From positions 31,124,973 through 31,188,972 of the forward strand of contig NC_089273.1 of the NCBI RefSeq assembly GCF_963678975.1: DNA of 64,000 nt. The letters are read 5' to 3'. The DNA is from Dysidea avara. Taxonomy: Eukaryota > Porifera > Demospongiae > Dictyoceratida > Dysideidae. Below, one piece after another: positions 46,682-57,904 of this stretch; position 1 is the stretch's first letter, and every line of letters starts with the position of its first letter. Below the pieces are notes generated by a model, which saw only the letters and a list, made by a program, of their open reading frames with translations, was not told where the DNA came from and did no database searches. The position numbers and the translations under genes were made by a program.

Positions 46682-46951
46682 TAGGTAAAAAATGAACGAA
46701 AATACACAATACTTTTACATATATGGTTTCAAACAGGCATATCTTATGAAGCGTTTGTCCAATTTCTTAGAAATACAGATATTATAACTTGGGAAGGAGT
46801 AATATTTACTACCGTATATAAAATAACAATGAACCCACCCGCTACAAAGCGTTGAATTACTTTGTTTACTTTCACCTCTGTATCGTCATTGTTCTTGTTG
46901 GCCATTTGATAAATCACGTGATATCTATATAGCCATTATGTGACAAGCAAC

Positions 46952-47109
46952 ATGGCAACTAGAGAAAGGCGATACAATGAAGTATGGCCACGTTATGGTC
47001 TTTTATCTATTGATATGCGAAGGAGGAAGATGAAGAGATGGTTCTTTTGTACTTTCCGGGACTGGAAGGATGCGACGAAGGATGGGATCATTTAAACCAA
47101 ACTTTAACG
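46952..47109 (+). CDS. Candidate first exon with a frame change
   Basis: ATG at 46952 opens MATRERRYNEVWPRYGLLS, and a strong donor (TTAACG then GTGAGT) ends the exon. The first frame stops, but a second frame, from about 47017, is clearly protein-like up to the donor (YAKEEDEEMVLLYFPGLEGC, then DEGWDHLNQTLT) and contains its own ATG at 47038. Either one base is missing in a purine-rich run near 47020, or the true start is the ATG at 47038. It lies on the opposite strand within an intron of the ZU5 gene. No downstream exon or family identified. Confidence 0.4.
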
Positions 47110-47439
47110 GTGAGTAAAATGATGTTTGTAGTTTTTAGATACGTAGCTTAAACAGTTTTTACACTTAAGAGTTTGTATTAAAAGGCATGCGTATAGCCCA
47201 GTTTTTTGGACTATGTGTTATCAGTGGCTTGCATTTTTTAAAACAGTTGTGGGTTTAAGGATTAATATCACCATCAACAAGTCAGCAATGATATCATCTT
47301 ACCCACAATAGTGCACAAGGGACTGGTTATCTCTGTTCCTGTTCACTTACGGGTGTGACCTTTACAGGATACAGTAAGTGCGGGGTGTTCAACAGACATT
47401 TAGAAAGTGATGCTACAAGCATTAGCAATCGATTCTGCC

Positions 47440-47920
47440 ATATGGCAGTTGTGGTGGTGGTTGGCTTAATTAATTAATCAACCATCACAGTCATTTCTTG
47501 GCCACCACCTTTGATTTACAGCTTAGCTGCTTTAGTACAGATTGTAAGCTACTCAGTAGTGAGTTCAGCTACAAGTTACACTATAGAGAGTTCTAGATGC
47601 CCAGTATAGAGTTCTACAAACAAGTCACTCTGTAGAGAGCTTTGCAGGAACTACATATCTTACAAGTTATCCATACATTATAAAATCCAATTTATAATTT
47701 ACGTAATAGTTCTAATAAAAAATTCTCTTTTCCTCTAAAGCAAAGAAAAAAATCTGTAAAAGTCAGCACTCAAACCATCCATAATCTATAATAAAAACAG
47801 CCGAGCTGTAAAGAAAGGGTGTGGCCCCCCAAAAGGCCAGGGTGAAATAGTTGTGAAATCATAAATGGCAGCCAAGAAATGGCTGTTTATGGTAACACAA
47901 TAACTGGAATACACTGGTAT
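47440..47920. repeat. Separated arms of the palindromic family, with satellite monomers between
   Basis: Right-type arm at 47480-47530 (CAGTCATTTCTTGGCCACCA) and left-type arm at 47795-47890 (AACAGCCGAGCTGTAAAG, GCCAAGAAATGGCTG). Between them, at 47540-47665, lie GAGTTCAGCTACAAG and TCTGTAGAGAG monomer fragments of the large array. Confidence 0.6.
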
Positions 47921-47941
47921 GATACATGTTATAGTACATAC

Positions 47942-48109
47942 TTTTGATATCTCATACTCCGAAGTAATTTCAACTTCAGCATCATTGTTAAATTGATCTT
48001 TGTTAATATCAAGCTTCAGTTTTGTAGAACAAGATCCAAAAGTAAACTCTGACTCTTCTCTATCACACATAAACTCTTCTGTTTTATGCCTGTACTGCTC
48101 TTCTAAATG
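47942..48109 (-). CDS. ZU5 gene, exon c
   Basis: 168-nt exon, phase 0 at both ends, between the acceptor TTTTGTTAG and the donor CAAAA/GTATGT. It encodes HLEEQYRHKTEEFMCDREES, then EFTFGSCSTKLKLDINK, then an acidic end (NNDAEVEITSEYEISK). It joins in frame to exon b (55206-55783) upstream and exon d downstream. The function of this region is not known; it would directly follow the segment C-terminal to the ZU5 domain. Confidence 0.6.
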
Positions 48110-49240
48110 CTAACAAAACATTAAAAATTAAAATGAAACTTGAACCATAATACAAAGATATTTGAAGATATAATTGTACTATGTGTTACCTAGTCTGACA
48201 AAACCAACCTTTTAGTTTATACAAATCACACAATTTTTACAAATCATAACTTGTCTTAAGCATAAGTAGCATCCAGAAACTTGGTCAGCTTGATGTTTGC
48301 ATAGCACTAACAAGTGGCCAAGTTTAAGTAGAATTGTTAAAAGCATGGGAAGCTATGGGTTGTCAAACTAGAATATCGGAAAGCTACAAGACTGGTTTTG
48401 TCAGACTGACCTGGTCACATATATACAGCATGAGAGTGAATTCTACATAGAATTTTATTCATGAACTATCAGATATGTTTGATGAGTTATGACATTGATA
48501 GCAGATATAGTAGGCTATTAATATATAATCATAGAGTAGATATCATAAACAAGTGCAAGGAAAGTTAGGAATTTTACGAGTTAGTAGGGATCATCACGAT
48601 AAAAAGCAATAATTATAATGAACAAGTAGGATCATCACCTGATATACAAATTTAATCCTACCTCCTACACATGGGTTAAAGCAGAACAATTAAATTTGTA
48701 TGATAAGTAGTTAATGATCTCCTTTTTACAGACGGGTTTAACAAGAAGGCGTGGCACTACATTACATCATTTTTGCATAACACAATCCAATTTTGTGTAT
48801 GTAGGGCAAAAGGATTGGGAAAATCGATGTAGGACAAACATTTTCGAAGTGTTTCTGAGCACTGTAATACTGCATCAAGTAATCACTAGCCGAAATACAA
48901 ACCTTGTAGTCATACTTTATCTATATTCAGGATTTGCTGAAAAAGAATAACGGAGTGACTTTTCTGTACAGCTGGTTTATGAACGCGAAATTTACATTAC
49001 CTGGTAAAAAACTTACTTTAATGTCTGAAAACTTACTTATTTTACCATGCCTGAGTTTATTAATGGTATGAATGAGTTTATTAATGGTTTTAGTCCTCAA
49101 ACGGTCCAATTAACAGAAAACTGTCAGCTGTTTTCAAAACACAAATTATAGACAAGTAGTTAAATAGCTAAACTTCCTGTGAGTAATTAACCCTCGGGAA
49201 ACCGTAGTTGTCTTGTGCGGCTGTGCAAATTTGTTGTTAC
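48110..49240. other. Intron of the ZU5 gene, no other gene seen
   Basis: AT-rich. A short piece around 48575-48610 (TAGGGATCATCACGATAAAA) is shared with the repeat at 23365. Confidence 0.4.
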
Positions 49241-49249
49241 CACTTTAAC

Positions 49250-49660
49250 TGTTGCAGACTTCATTCATAGGTAGGTACCTTTAGTCTTCTCTTGATGAGT
49301 TTAACAAATGAAAAATGTGGATTGTTCCACAAGTGCCTTTATTCAAAAGTTATGGCGATTTGCTGTTTGTCTTGGCCTTCCTCACTTCTTGATGAACTCT
49401 TGATGTACAAAAGTGATAGCAATAAATTCTTTTCAACCATAGTAGTGTATTACATCTAGTGATACACTACTGATTCAAACGAGGGATCGACAAACTCAAC
49501 AAACCAGGAATGAGATTTGGAACTTTTCAAGTGAGATTTCAAAATTTCCATAAGATCTTAATTATCATTAACTAGTTAACGAGCCTTCACGGATCACGTG
49601 GTCAGTAACCATATACGGTAATACTATAGTGTACCATAAGACAAATATATAACGGGATTA
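49250..49660 (+). repeat. Dispersed repeat, copy 1
   Basis: TCTTCTCTTGATGAGTTTAA, AAAAGTGATAGCAATAAATT, GTAGTGTATTACATCTAGTG and TTTCCATAAGATCTTAAT occur in the same order at 50957-51560. Confidence 0.85.
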
Positions 49661-49668
49661 CAGTCAAT

Positions 49669-49746
49669 ATGTTGTCCAAGGTGTTGTTAGAAGTTACTAC
49701 ACTATTCACTGCTGCTTGTTTTGTGCAAATTGGAGACAAAGCTACT
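49669..49746 (+). CDS. Candidate first exon with hydrophobic N terminus
   Basis: ATG at 49669 encodes 26 residues (MLSKVLLEVTTLFTAACFVQ, then IGDKAT) up to a consensus donor GTAAGT, phase 0. The hydrophobic stretch could be a signal or anchor segment. The frame also remains open beyond the donor, to 49917. There is no partner exon and no recognised family, and the preceding DNA is a dispersed repeat, which lowers confidence. Confidence 0.3.
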
Positions 49747-50956
49747 GTAAGTTGTTCATTGGATCCAAAATGCTTTTTCATACTTGCGTTGCATGCTAAT
49801 CAAGGTGACAATTGTGGCCCGAAAAGGGATAAAGCAGCAAATCGAATCCATGTGTTGTCACTTGGCAGTATGGATCTGAAGATAGTGCACATAATGCAAT
49901 ATTTGATTTTGTCATAATACATAGATGTTCATATGTTTAATTCCCTGAGGGTTTTGCATGATAGCGCTTCATTTTAAAGATGCAATGGTAAACATTTTAA
50001 TGTAATTTCACGTAAATTGAAAGCTATTTGTAACTGTTAGCACCTGAAAGTAATAGTCTGATCAGCTGTCTCATAATTAAGAGCAATCACATGTAAGGAT
50101 ATCATACAAAGAATCTCTACTTTTAAAAACTATGTTCATCAAATTTTAATTCAAAAGGAACTGATTCGATGCTAATAATATGTATTGGTGAGTAACTGGT
50201 CCAAATTTTATAACTTCATGTGCTAGCCTATTATTATGCTATGCTGCAGTGCTAACCAATTATTATGCTCAAACTTTTGACTCAACTTTTGTATTTAATT
50301 ACAGTTTTGCACTTTCTGTGGATAACGATAACTTTTGGCTTGAGAGAAATTGTTCAAAGTTAACCATTTAAAAATAGTTCATTTAGCAGCTTATTATGTC
50401 AAAAGTTTAAATTATGTAGCTCATTGGTTCATTAGAATTACTAATAAGGCTACACATCACTACTTTAATTCTTTTTGTGTGCGAAGAGAATGTAGCTATA
50501 GGAAAGTACACAAGGCTACAAAGAGAGTAGCTAAGTATTTCAATCTTTTCCACTGAAAAACAATAATTTATAGTATAGCAAAAATCTATCCATTATGTTA
50601 CATGCTTCAAAGCAGCTATTGTGCTCCAAATTGTGCCAGCATAATAGGCTGGTGCTTATTTCTGCTCAAGGTTGGAGGATTTTCAAGTAATCTGCACATT
50701 TTCTCTGTCTCACAATATGTGTACTGTCTCATAATTACACATCCTGACAATGCAGAAAATCCTTACAAGTTCTCATAAACAAATTGTACTGTGTGGCTAA
50801 TTTTTTGATATTTGGCCTCCATTGTTAGCCCTCCAGTACCTAACTGATAAGCAGATAAAAGCACAAAACAGAAAAATTGAAGCCATGAGGCAGTATACTC
50901 ACCCAGTAACTCATAGACAACAACCTTGCTTCATTCATGGGTTAAAAACAAGGTGC

Positions 50957-51560
50957 TATTAGACTTCTCTTGATGAGTTTAACAAATGAAACACATGGAA
51001 TGTTCTGCAAGCACTTGAATCAAAAGTTATGGCAATATTTGATTTTGTCTTGGCTTTCCTTGCTTCTTCTCGATGTACAAAAGTGATAGCAATAAATTCT
51101 TTTCATAATAGTAGTGTATTACATCTAGTGATACTCCACTGATTTAGACGAGGGATTGATTTGATTTATTAATTACCCTCTGACAATTACCTCTTCCTTA
51201 TCAGAGCAGCATACAATACAGACAACTACACATAGCTAAGACTAACAAGTACAAAATTTAACACATGGATACAAAACAAATACATGGACACAAATACAAA
51301 AAAAAAACAACAACAATTGCAACAACTTTAAGAGAGTTATTTAAGATTCCAGTTTAGATTTTAAGATTTCCATAAGATCTTAATAATTGTTAACTTGTCC
51401 AGTTTTACCAGCGATCTACAACATTTTCGGCCAGGCTCCTTGTGGGCCCCTCGGATATTCTTAGAGTAGGATCTTCTTGGCTCTTTAAATTATTGAGCCT
51501 TCATGAATCGCATGGTTAGTAACCATATGTGGTAAAATAGAGAGTACACTGCGATAAAAA
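50957..51560 (+). repeat. Dispersed repeat, copy 2, with insertion
   Basis: Counterpart of 49250-49660, interrupted at about 51150-51350 by an unrelated piece that begins GATTTATTAATTACCCTCTG and ends in A/CAA-rich sequence, probably a SINE-like insertion. Confidence 0.75.
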
Positions 51561-51569
51561 GGCTAACGC

Positions 51570-52565
51570 CTAATGGGACTACAGATGGGGTCCAGATTGA
51601 TAGTTTTACCAACACACAGTGTGCCCAAATTCATTGAATAGAAAGCATTGAGATACGAGACTTCCATATACTGACGTGGCTTCTAAGTTTCATTGTAATA
51701 AAAGAATAGTCTTGTACCGGCCCACCTCAGTTTAGGAGGAAAGCACACTGGAGACTATGGCATTTCTCAATTTTTTCAAAATGCTTGTAGATTGAAATTT
51801 TTCATCAACTCAAAATTTGTGAACCACTGAGTGAAAACCAGCTATTTTGCTATAAAAATATATCGAAATAAACTGAGTAAAATTACACATATTTGAATTG
51901 CTTTGGTATGATTGAAACAAGCTCAAATTGCAAAGACGGATAAAGATAAGCCCATGATCCATGTAATGTATCTCTTGCAGTACACAAGCAATACCTAACA
52001 GAAGTAGCTAATCAAGCCTATAGCGTCCACCATTATCAGCTAGGTATCATGAGAAAAATAACTTAAATGATTGCACTACGTCATCTGAAATGAATCAAAG
52101 TTGTAGTAGAAGACGTCTTTTCATTTTTGGCTCTAAGAGACTAATTACTGATGATGTAAGAGCTAAACAGTAAATTAGGAAATTTTTGTTTAGATCATTA
52201 TTTAGTTGTAAATAAATTCAATGTGCTATATTTTTGCGGACAACCCAAGCCATGAAAATATTTTACCAGTGAATTTGTCTGTACAACAAATAGAGCTGTA
52301 TATTTACCTTGATTCTGTATTTGCAGCCAGCACACCGTTGAGTTTAGAAGCTAGCACCATAGTAGTTGCCACGTGTTTCATGCACCAGAAGTGAGCATGC
52401 AAGACACGATAAAAGTTGATCCAGATACAACGAAAATGTTATATGGGTACCTGTTGTACGATGAACATGCAATTGTGATGGATGCCTGGCTGTGATGGAG
52501 CTACAGTATGTGGTATGGATGCCTGGCTGTGATGGAGCTACAGTATGTGGTATCATTCAAACGTA
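51570..52565. other. No supported gene
   Basis: At 51826-51900, CCACTGAGTGAAAACCAGCT is shared with 45755, so a dispersed repeat is present. A 48-bp-scale duplication (GGATGCCTGGCTGTGATGGA) occurs at 52479 and 52516. Confidence 0.4.
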
Positions 52566-52572
52566 ACGTAAT

Positions 52573-52742
52573 CTCAAGAGAGTGCAAGTGATTAAATATT
52601 CGATAATTAAAGATTCGATAATTAAAAGGTGTGGCACCCATTCCACTTATCCTGTTTCCTTTAGCATCAACACTTGCGAGTAAAATGGGTGTCACGTCTT
52701 TAATTAACAAGTTTTTTAATTGCTCGTACGCTTGCGAGATGA
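52573..52742. mobile_element. MITE, TCTCRAGAGAGTGC ends, copy 1
   Basis: Left AGTGCAAGTGATTAAA...GGTGTGGCACCCATT and right inverse (GGTGTCACGTCTTTAATTAA...GCTTGCGAGATGA) form long arms. Same layout as 62166-62338. Confidence 0.75.
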
Positions 52743-52749
52743 CATAGTG

Positions 52750-53990
52750 ATTGAGTGGTACAGTAGGTCAGCCTTGACCACTAGACACTATATATTAAAT
52801 TTGCAGCTATAGTAGCAAGCAAACTTATTCTGGCTCCAACGGACATTGGAACCCTGATGGTAGGCCATCTGTCTTTCTTCCCCAACAGTGTACTCATTCC
52901 TCAAGTGTTTTGACAGTCCGACCTGTGTAATACAACAAAATACCAAAAAATTTTGCAAGTAGAAAATATTCAAGAGCAAAAACATTTCACATCACTTATT
53001 TTCGTTGGTAGATACAACCACAAAATTGATATTCTTACTGTTGAATATTTCCTAATCTACGGTACATTCTTCCATGAAAATACTTCAAGCATCAATAGAT
53101 TTAATCCATTTTGACCTTTTTAAAATTCTGTGGTTGTGCAACCATACTGTATATAAATAGTGGACTAGTAAAAAGAATCCTTATTGTACTGTTAAACCAA
53201 TCTCTTTACACCAATCACATATCAACAACACCTTATGACCACAAACCCATGCCAGTATTTATCGCTTCAATGTTCATTGGTTGATTAATTCCAAACCACC
53301 ACCGGCTTGCATGGCAAACTTTGGTCTATTTATCAGTACACTGTTTATTAGAATATATGCCACTTTAGTGTGGACATTCAAAGACGTCGCTCATGGTTTA
53401 GGTTTATCTTACATGTTGTCTGGGCAATATCATGGGAATGTGGGAATGCGGTTTGCTCATCACTTTGATCCCAAACCAGTTCAAAGATATGATTCGCTTT
53501 GAGTCGCTATATTGAGCAACATAGAGTGTTTTATTGTTGGTTTGGGTTTACAGGTTAGGCTAGATTCATTGTAGTTGCTAAGTTTTCACTATTTGATAGT
53601 TACGTACTAAACAATGAATGATCAGTAAAATTTGGGAAATATGTGGATGCGTATTTCTATTTATCATGTGTTAGCCATTGAGCAGACCATGGAACAACAC
53701 AGAGAGGACAATTAGATCTAGTAACTTAGAGTCCTAAACTTAACTTAATATACTAACTTACTAGTTAGTAGGCTTATTATAGTACAAAATCGTAAAACTT
53801 TTTAAAAATCTCAAACCCACTATCGCATTTTTCTGGTATTGTATGTAAAGCGTAATGACGTATGAATAATGTTCTGAAGGCTATATTAGCCCACGCTATT
53901 AAAACATCAGATACTGATGTATAAAAGAAACGGAGTGAGTGCTCTGTATAGTTCTTTCACCTATCAGTTGAGTGAGCATAGAATGATACA
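52750..53990. other. No firmly supported gene
   Basis: An acceptor-like TTGTATTACACAG on the minus strand at about 52923 precedes a short open stretch, and an open frame of 73 codons lies at 53281-53502. Neither has a partner exon or a recognisable domain. Confidence 0.35.
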
Positions 53991-53998
53991 GTACATAT

Positions 53999-54624
53999 CA
54001 GCGTTGAAACCGGGTCGGGTCAACCGGGTCCGACCCGGTTTACAAATTATCCGGGTCTGACCCGGATTGGATCACGTGAGAAATGAAATAGTTCATTTGA
54101 CGACCTGGAAACTTATAAACACTAGTCGCATAGCTTTCTTGGACCACGCCCACTTATCGCATTACAAACACACACTCAGCCACACCCATTTATTAGTAAG
54201 TGCAGTCTGTAGCACGAAACTGTGTCCGTTGCTGTCTGCAAGTTTACGTGGAGCCACGCCCATTAATCGATTATTGTACGAGTTATGTATAGTCTAATGT
54301 TGCAGCAGGATAAGTATTTTTGTGAGCCACACCCATTTTAATATATCGGGAAATTGTAATACTAGATATGCACGAAGCCACACCCAATTGCTGTCTGTAA
54401 ACTCACAGTAGCTATGTGGAACCAAACCCACCGACTGATTTTAAATTATAAACTTACTGGCTTAGTTATCTCGTTTACTCAACGCGGATCAAACGCTCAG
54501 AATGTAGTCTCCCTCTCTAGAGACACCCAGAACATAGCTCTTATCACATGCCCCGGCTTTAATTAATTCGGGTCACATCCGGATTGCTATCCGGTTCAGC
54601 AGTAGTGACCTGGTTTCAACACTG
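53999..54624. mobile_element. hAT-type MITE, copy 2, TSD GTACATAT
   Basis: Same family as 6600-7303: CAGCGTTGAAACCGGGTC at left and the inverse of CAGTGTTGAAACCAGGTC at right, with perfect 8-bp duplication GTACATAT (53991-53998 and 54625-54632). It has fewer CCGGGTCA units but the same series of GCCACGCCCA-like motifs. Confidence 0.92.
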
Positions 54625-54907
54625 GTACATATCTGATTCACTTATACCACGATGGTGTCAGCATTTGCTGATATATACACCCTTAGCCCTCAGACCTATA
54701 GCCCTTCTGATTCAGTTGTATATATCAGCAAAATCCCATGCAGCTGTGGTATAACTATTACATACAAAACGGTTACACAACCACAAGTTTTAAAAAGAGC
54801 TAAAATGTGCAAGAGCCTATTGATATTGAGGCTATGGTATTTTGGTTGTAATAATGTACTCCAGCAGTCAAGTAAGAAACCCTACAAATAAATTGAGTTG
54901 TAACAAT

Positions 54908-55010
54908 AATATTTTGTATTGTATTGTATTGTATTAGTGCTTTACAGTCTGAAGGTCTGACAGCAACATGTGTTACAGCCTTAGGATTGCCTAACCTAAT
55001 TTCAAGGACT
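54908..55010 (-). mobile_element. SINE 3' part, inverted
   Basis: GTATTGTATTGTATTAGTGC, TCTGAAGGTCTGACAGCAAC and CCTTAGGATTGCCTAACCTA are the inverse of the 43030-43165 block. Confidence 0.65.
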
Positions 55011-55205
55011 TTTTAACGGTTTCACAACCATGGAGCAATATTCTGTGGTTAAATGAGACTGTAGTTTTGCCTCTATCACACAGTTCAATGTATAAAAAAA
55101 TGTTTAATATAATGGTTCTCATTACAAACTCTCTCATTAGAAACTACACTCAATTGTTAAATACAGAAATTATTTCACTTTATATCATACAGTTTCAATT
55201 ATTAC

Positions 55206-55783
55206 CGTTTTACATGTTGTAAGAGAGGGTGTCAAGCAAACATCACAATTCCAACGATCTATCTTAGGAATTTTGTGTTTCATAGCTATAATTCTGTACT
55301 TGTTTTCAGGAATATCCTTTGCCACTGTTGCACTGTTGACTATGCAATAATAACATGATTTTTCAATCTCTACTAATCCAAATGCTTCGCCAACTTTAAA
55401 TTCACCACTATCTATAACACTCATGTATCCTTCAGATGATGACGCATGTGTCATTTTAGCAAAACATAAACTATTCACATGAGATATGTTCTCAACACGA
55501 ACACAATGTGGCAAACATAAAGTAATCGGCTTTTGGAGCTCCACATCCATACACAACCAAACAATTGCTGATACCGGAACAACATTAGGAGCAAATCTGA
55601 CTGGTGCACACAATGTTGCAGCAAACTTAAGCATTCCTTGTTTTCCCTTAGGTATGGCACCTGGTGGAATTGTAACTGTTGTGTCATGATTAAAGGAACA
55701 GAATAAGCCTCCACCATCATCAAACGATTGAGTTTCAATGCCACCAATCCAGTTTACAATATCAGGAGGTAAGTGTGGTCGAT
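55206..55783 (-). CDS. ZU5 gene, exon b: ZU5 domain
   Basis: 578-nt minus-strand exon between the acceptor AATAACAG and the donor AAAACG/GTAATAA; phase 1 in, phase 0 out. It encodes about 193 residues. After PPDIVNWIGGIETQSFDDGG comes LFCSFNHDTTVTIPPGAIPK, the conserved start of a ZU5 domain (as in ankyrin, UNC5, ZO-1 and PIDD proteins), followed by the expected strands: MLKFAATLCAPVRF, VVPVSAIVWLCMDVELQKPI and TLCLPHCVRV. The remainder (EGYMSVIDSGEFKVGEAFG ... CYYCIVNS) fits the second half of ZU5 or a linker. It ends in a Cys-containing tail (WNCDVCLTPSLTTCKT). ZU5 domains mediate intra- or intermolecular binding in scaffold and death-signalling proteins. No UPA or death domain was seen in the window, so the subfamily is open. 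Confidence 0.8.
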
Positions 55784-55949
55784 CTGTTATTGCTGTAAGA
55801 GATGTAAAATACAATTATGAACTGGTAGAGTTTGCTTTTTAATGTGTGGATGCACTAATAGTGTATGGTTGAAATATTCTTACACGTGTGCTGTAGAGAA
55901 TTTACATATTTTACGTAAGATATGCAAATTAGGTCACATGAACTTAATT

Positions 55950-56576
55950 GTGACCGGAGCTGTGAAAACCCAACAAATGGTGCATTTTTCAATTTCTTTA
56001 TTATTGGATATATATAATCTACTTAGCCAAGTGTATGTACTGGCGAAAGTTAAGCCTTTTATGCCTACAGCTTTTGAAGTTACAGCCCTACAAAGCAGCG
56101 ACAACAGAAAGATCGATTTGTACAGCAAGCATTAGGAAAATAATTTACAGGCACTTACAGAAATGGCTGTAACTTACAAATGCAATGCAGTACAGAGTTA
56201 CACCTTGTCACATCGTGTTTGCCATGAATAGGGGAGTCCATTACTGGGTACAATTTTCCTTCTATCACCTTTCTTCACCACATACAGAGACGAAACCAGC
56301 AAAGAAAGATCAATTGCGTACGATCGCTTCGACATGACATAAATAAACGTCCATAACTCACGTATCCTGTAGTCAGTCTACTGCTTTTCAAACTCTCCTT
56401 GAATAGGCGAATAAGATAATACCCAGGTTTTTTTTTATTCTTCACAAAGAATAAAGTATTTAAATCTTTAACGATATTTTTTCATTTATGCAAATATTTT
56501 ACCTCATTTAAATCAATAGCCTATACTGAAAATTTAGGCCTGTGCCATTATGTCGGGTTTTTGCAGATCCAGTCAC
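55950..56576. mobile_element. GTGACC-end MITE (subfamily c), TSD AATT
   Basis: Left GTGACCGGAGCTGTGAAAAC, right inverse of GTGACTGGATCTGCAAAAAC, then CCGACA/CCCAACA. Perfect AATT duplications at 55946-55949 and 56577-56580. The interior (TTTTGAAGTTACAG, ACAACAGAAAGATCGATTTG) is shared with 63090-63160. Length 627 bp. Confidence 0.92.
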
Positions 56577-57099
56577 AATTATTAGTTTCTCATCCCCTCC
56601 TGCATCGCTATTTTTCTTACATCGTCAGAGATTTTTTTGTACCACTAGTGGCTAAGGGAGGCCAATTAGTACCTTTTACAATTGATACATTCTAAGAAAA
56701 TTGCATTTTGAGTCATTTTAGCTAGCTAATTCAGCTATATAGTTAGCAAAAAATAAAATAAAAATCCACCCTCTCGCACTGCTGCAGGAGGATGAGAAAC
56801 CAATATTTAAATTTATGTGGCTTTATATAAATAAATGAGACAAAACCTCATTTTAACTGCAATGATTTATGATTACACAGGTCTGATCTGGGTCAGACCT
56901 GGAGATTGATAAGATGGACACAAAAAGTGACCCAAATGACCTGGAAAATCTGGATAAACAACTGACATAATAATTATGTGACCAGCTTGCATGTCTTAAG
57001 TTATTGTTTACTTGCAGACAATGTTGAGTTTACCATTATTAACCAGATAATTATACTGGCTCATTTTTCTATTGCGAAAGTAATTGTTTTCTACATTAT

Positions 57100-57900
57100 C
57101 AAGACACACGGTAGTGTGTCGTGCGGCCCAAGAAGCCGGAGCGTAACACCCGTGAGTATATTGACAGGAAGAAAGAAAACGTCATTTTCGCACCTCCGTA
57201 GCTCTGTAGTTCTTTGATGAAACAAGACGATTTTTGCTGTGCACATGCCCCCCAACTGCAGCACTCCACATTCCAAATTTGAGCGAAATCGCTTCTCGCG
57301 TTCCTGAGATATGCGACTTCAAAAATTGGCTCAGTTTCTTCGTTTTTTTTTTCTTCTTATTTTTCTTTTTCTTGTCGCACACTTACAAAAACTGCTATAA
57401 AACTCGAACGCCATATCCGATTGCCTTGAAATTTGGCACACAGAAGGGGGATATAAAGACGCATCTCAGTACCAACTTTTGCTGGAATACGATAAACAGG
57501 CAAAGAGTTATGAACGATTATTCACGAAAAATAACACCAATATGTTGTCACGCCTACAGGGTAAACCGCGTATGGGAAGAAGCTGAAAATCGGTGGGTGA
57601 ATAGGTTAACTATTGAACCTCAAACCTTTTGTGGTTTGAAAGAAATCGAGCTAAAAAACAGGAAGATACAACGAAAAAACCAACAGTGTGTAACAATTAC
57701 GCTAATAAAAAAAATGACTGCTTGCAACGCCTACCAGATAAAGCGCTTGGGGTAATGCTTTGAAAATCGTTGTACAGATGGAGTAATCATCTTAGAAAGG
57801 CTCATCAATGGTGTAGAAGAATCAGACTTAAAGCCACGGAGTTATAACACGAAATCCAACTTGGTGCAGCAAGTGCAAGATCGAGATACTCTAATAGAGC
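57100..57900 (+). repeat. Dispersed element leading into the satellite
   Basis: GTGTGTAACAATTA, GATACAACGAAAAAACCAAC, TTAACTATTGAACCTCAAAC and GAAATCCAACTTGGTG are found inverted at 62430-62830. A 173-codon open frame (57234-57755) contains a long F/L run from a T-rich stretch and is not protein-like. The element ends in two CTAATAGAGCAGTCA motifs next to the first array monomers. Confidence 0.75.
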
Positions 57901-57904
57901 AGTC

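Noticed and set aside
52788..52923. Minus-strand exon after an acceptor-like sequence
   Set aside because: It runs to a stop without a donor and the protein is not recognisable; evidence was too thin.
53281..53502. 73-codon open frame
   Set aside because: No donor or acceptor placed sensibly, and no domain or homologous copy in the window.
57234..57755. 173-codon open frame
   Set aside because: Contains a phenylalanine/leucine run from a T-rich tract and lies in a dispersed repeat whose inverted copy at 62430 does not keep the frame.
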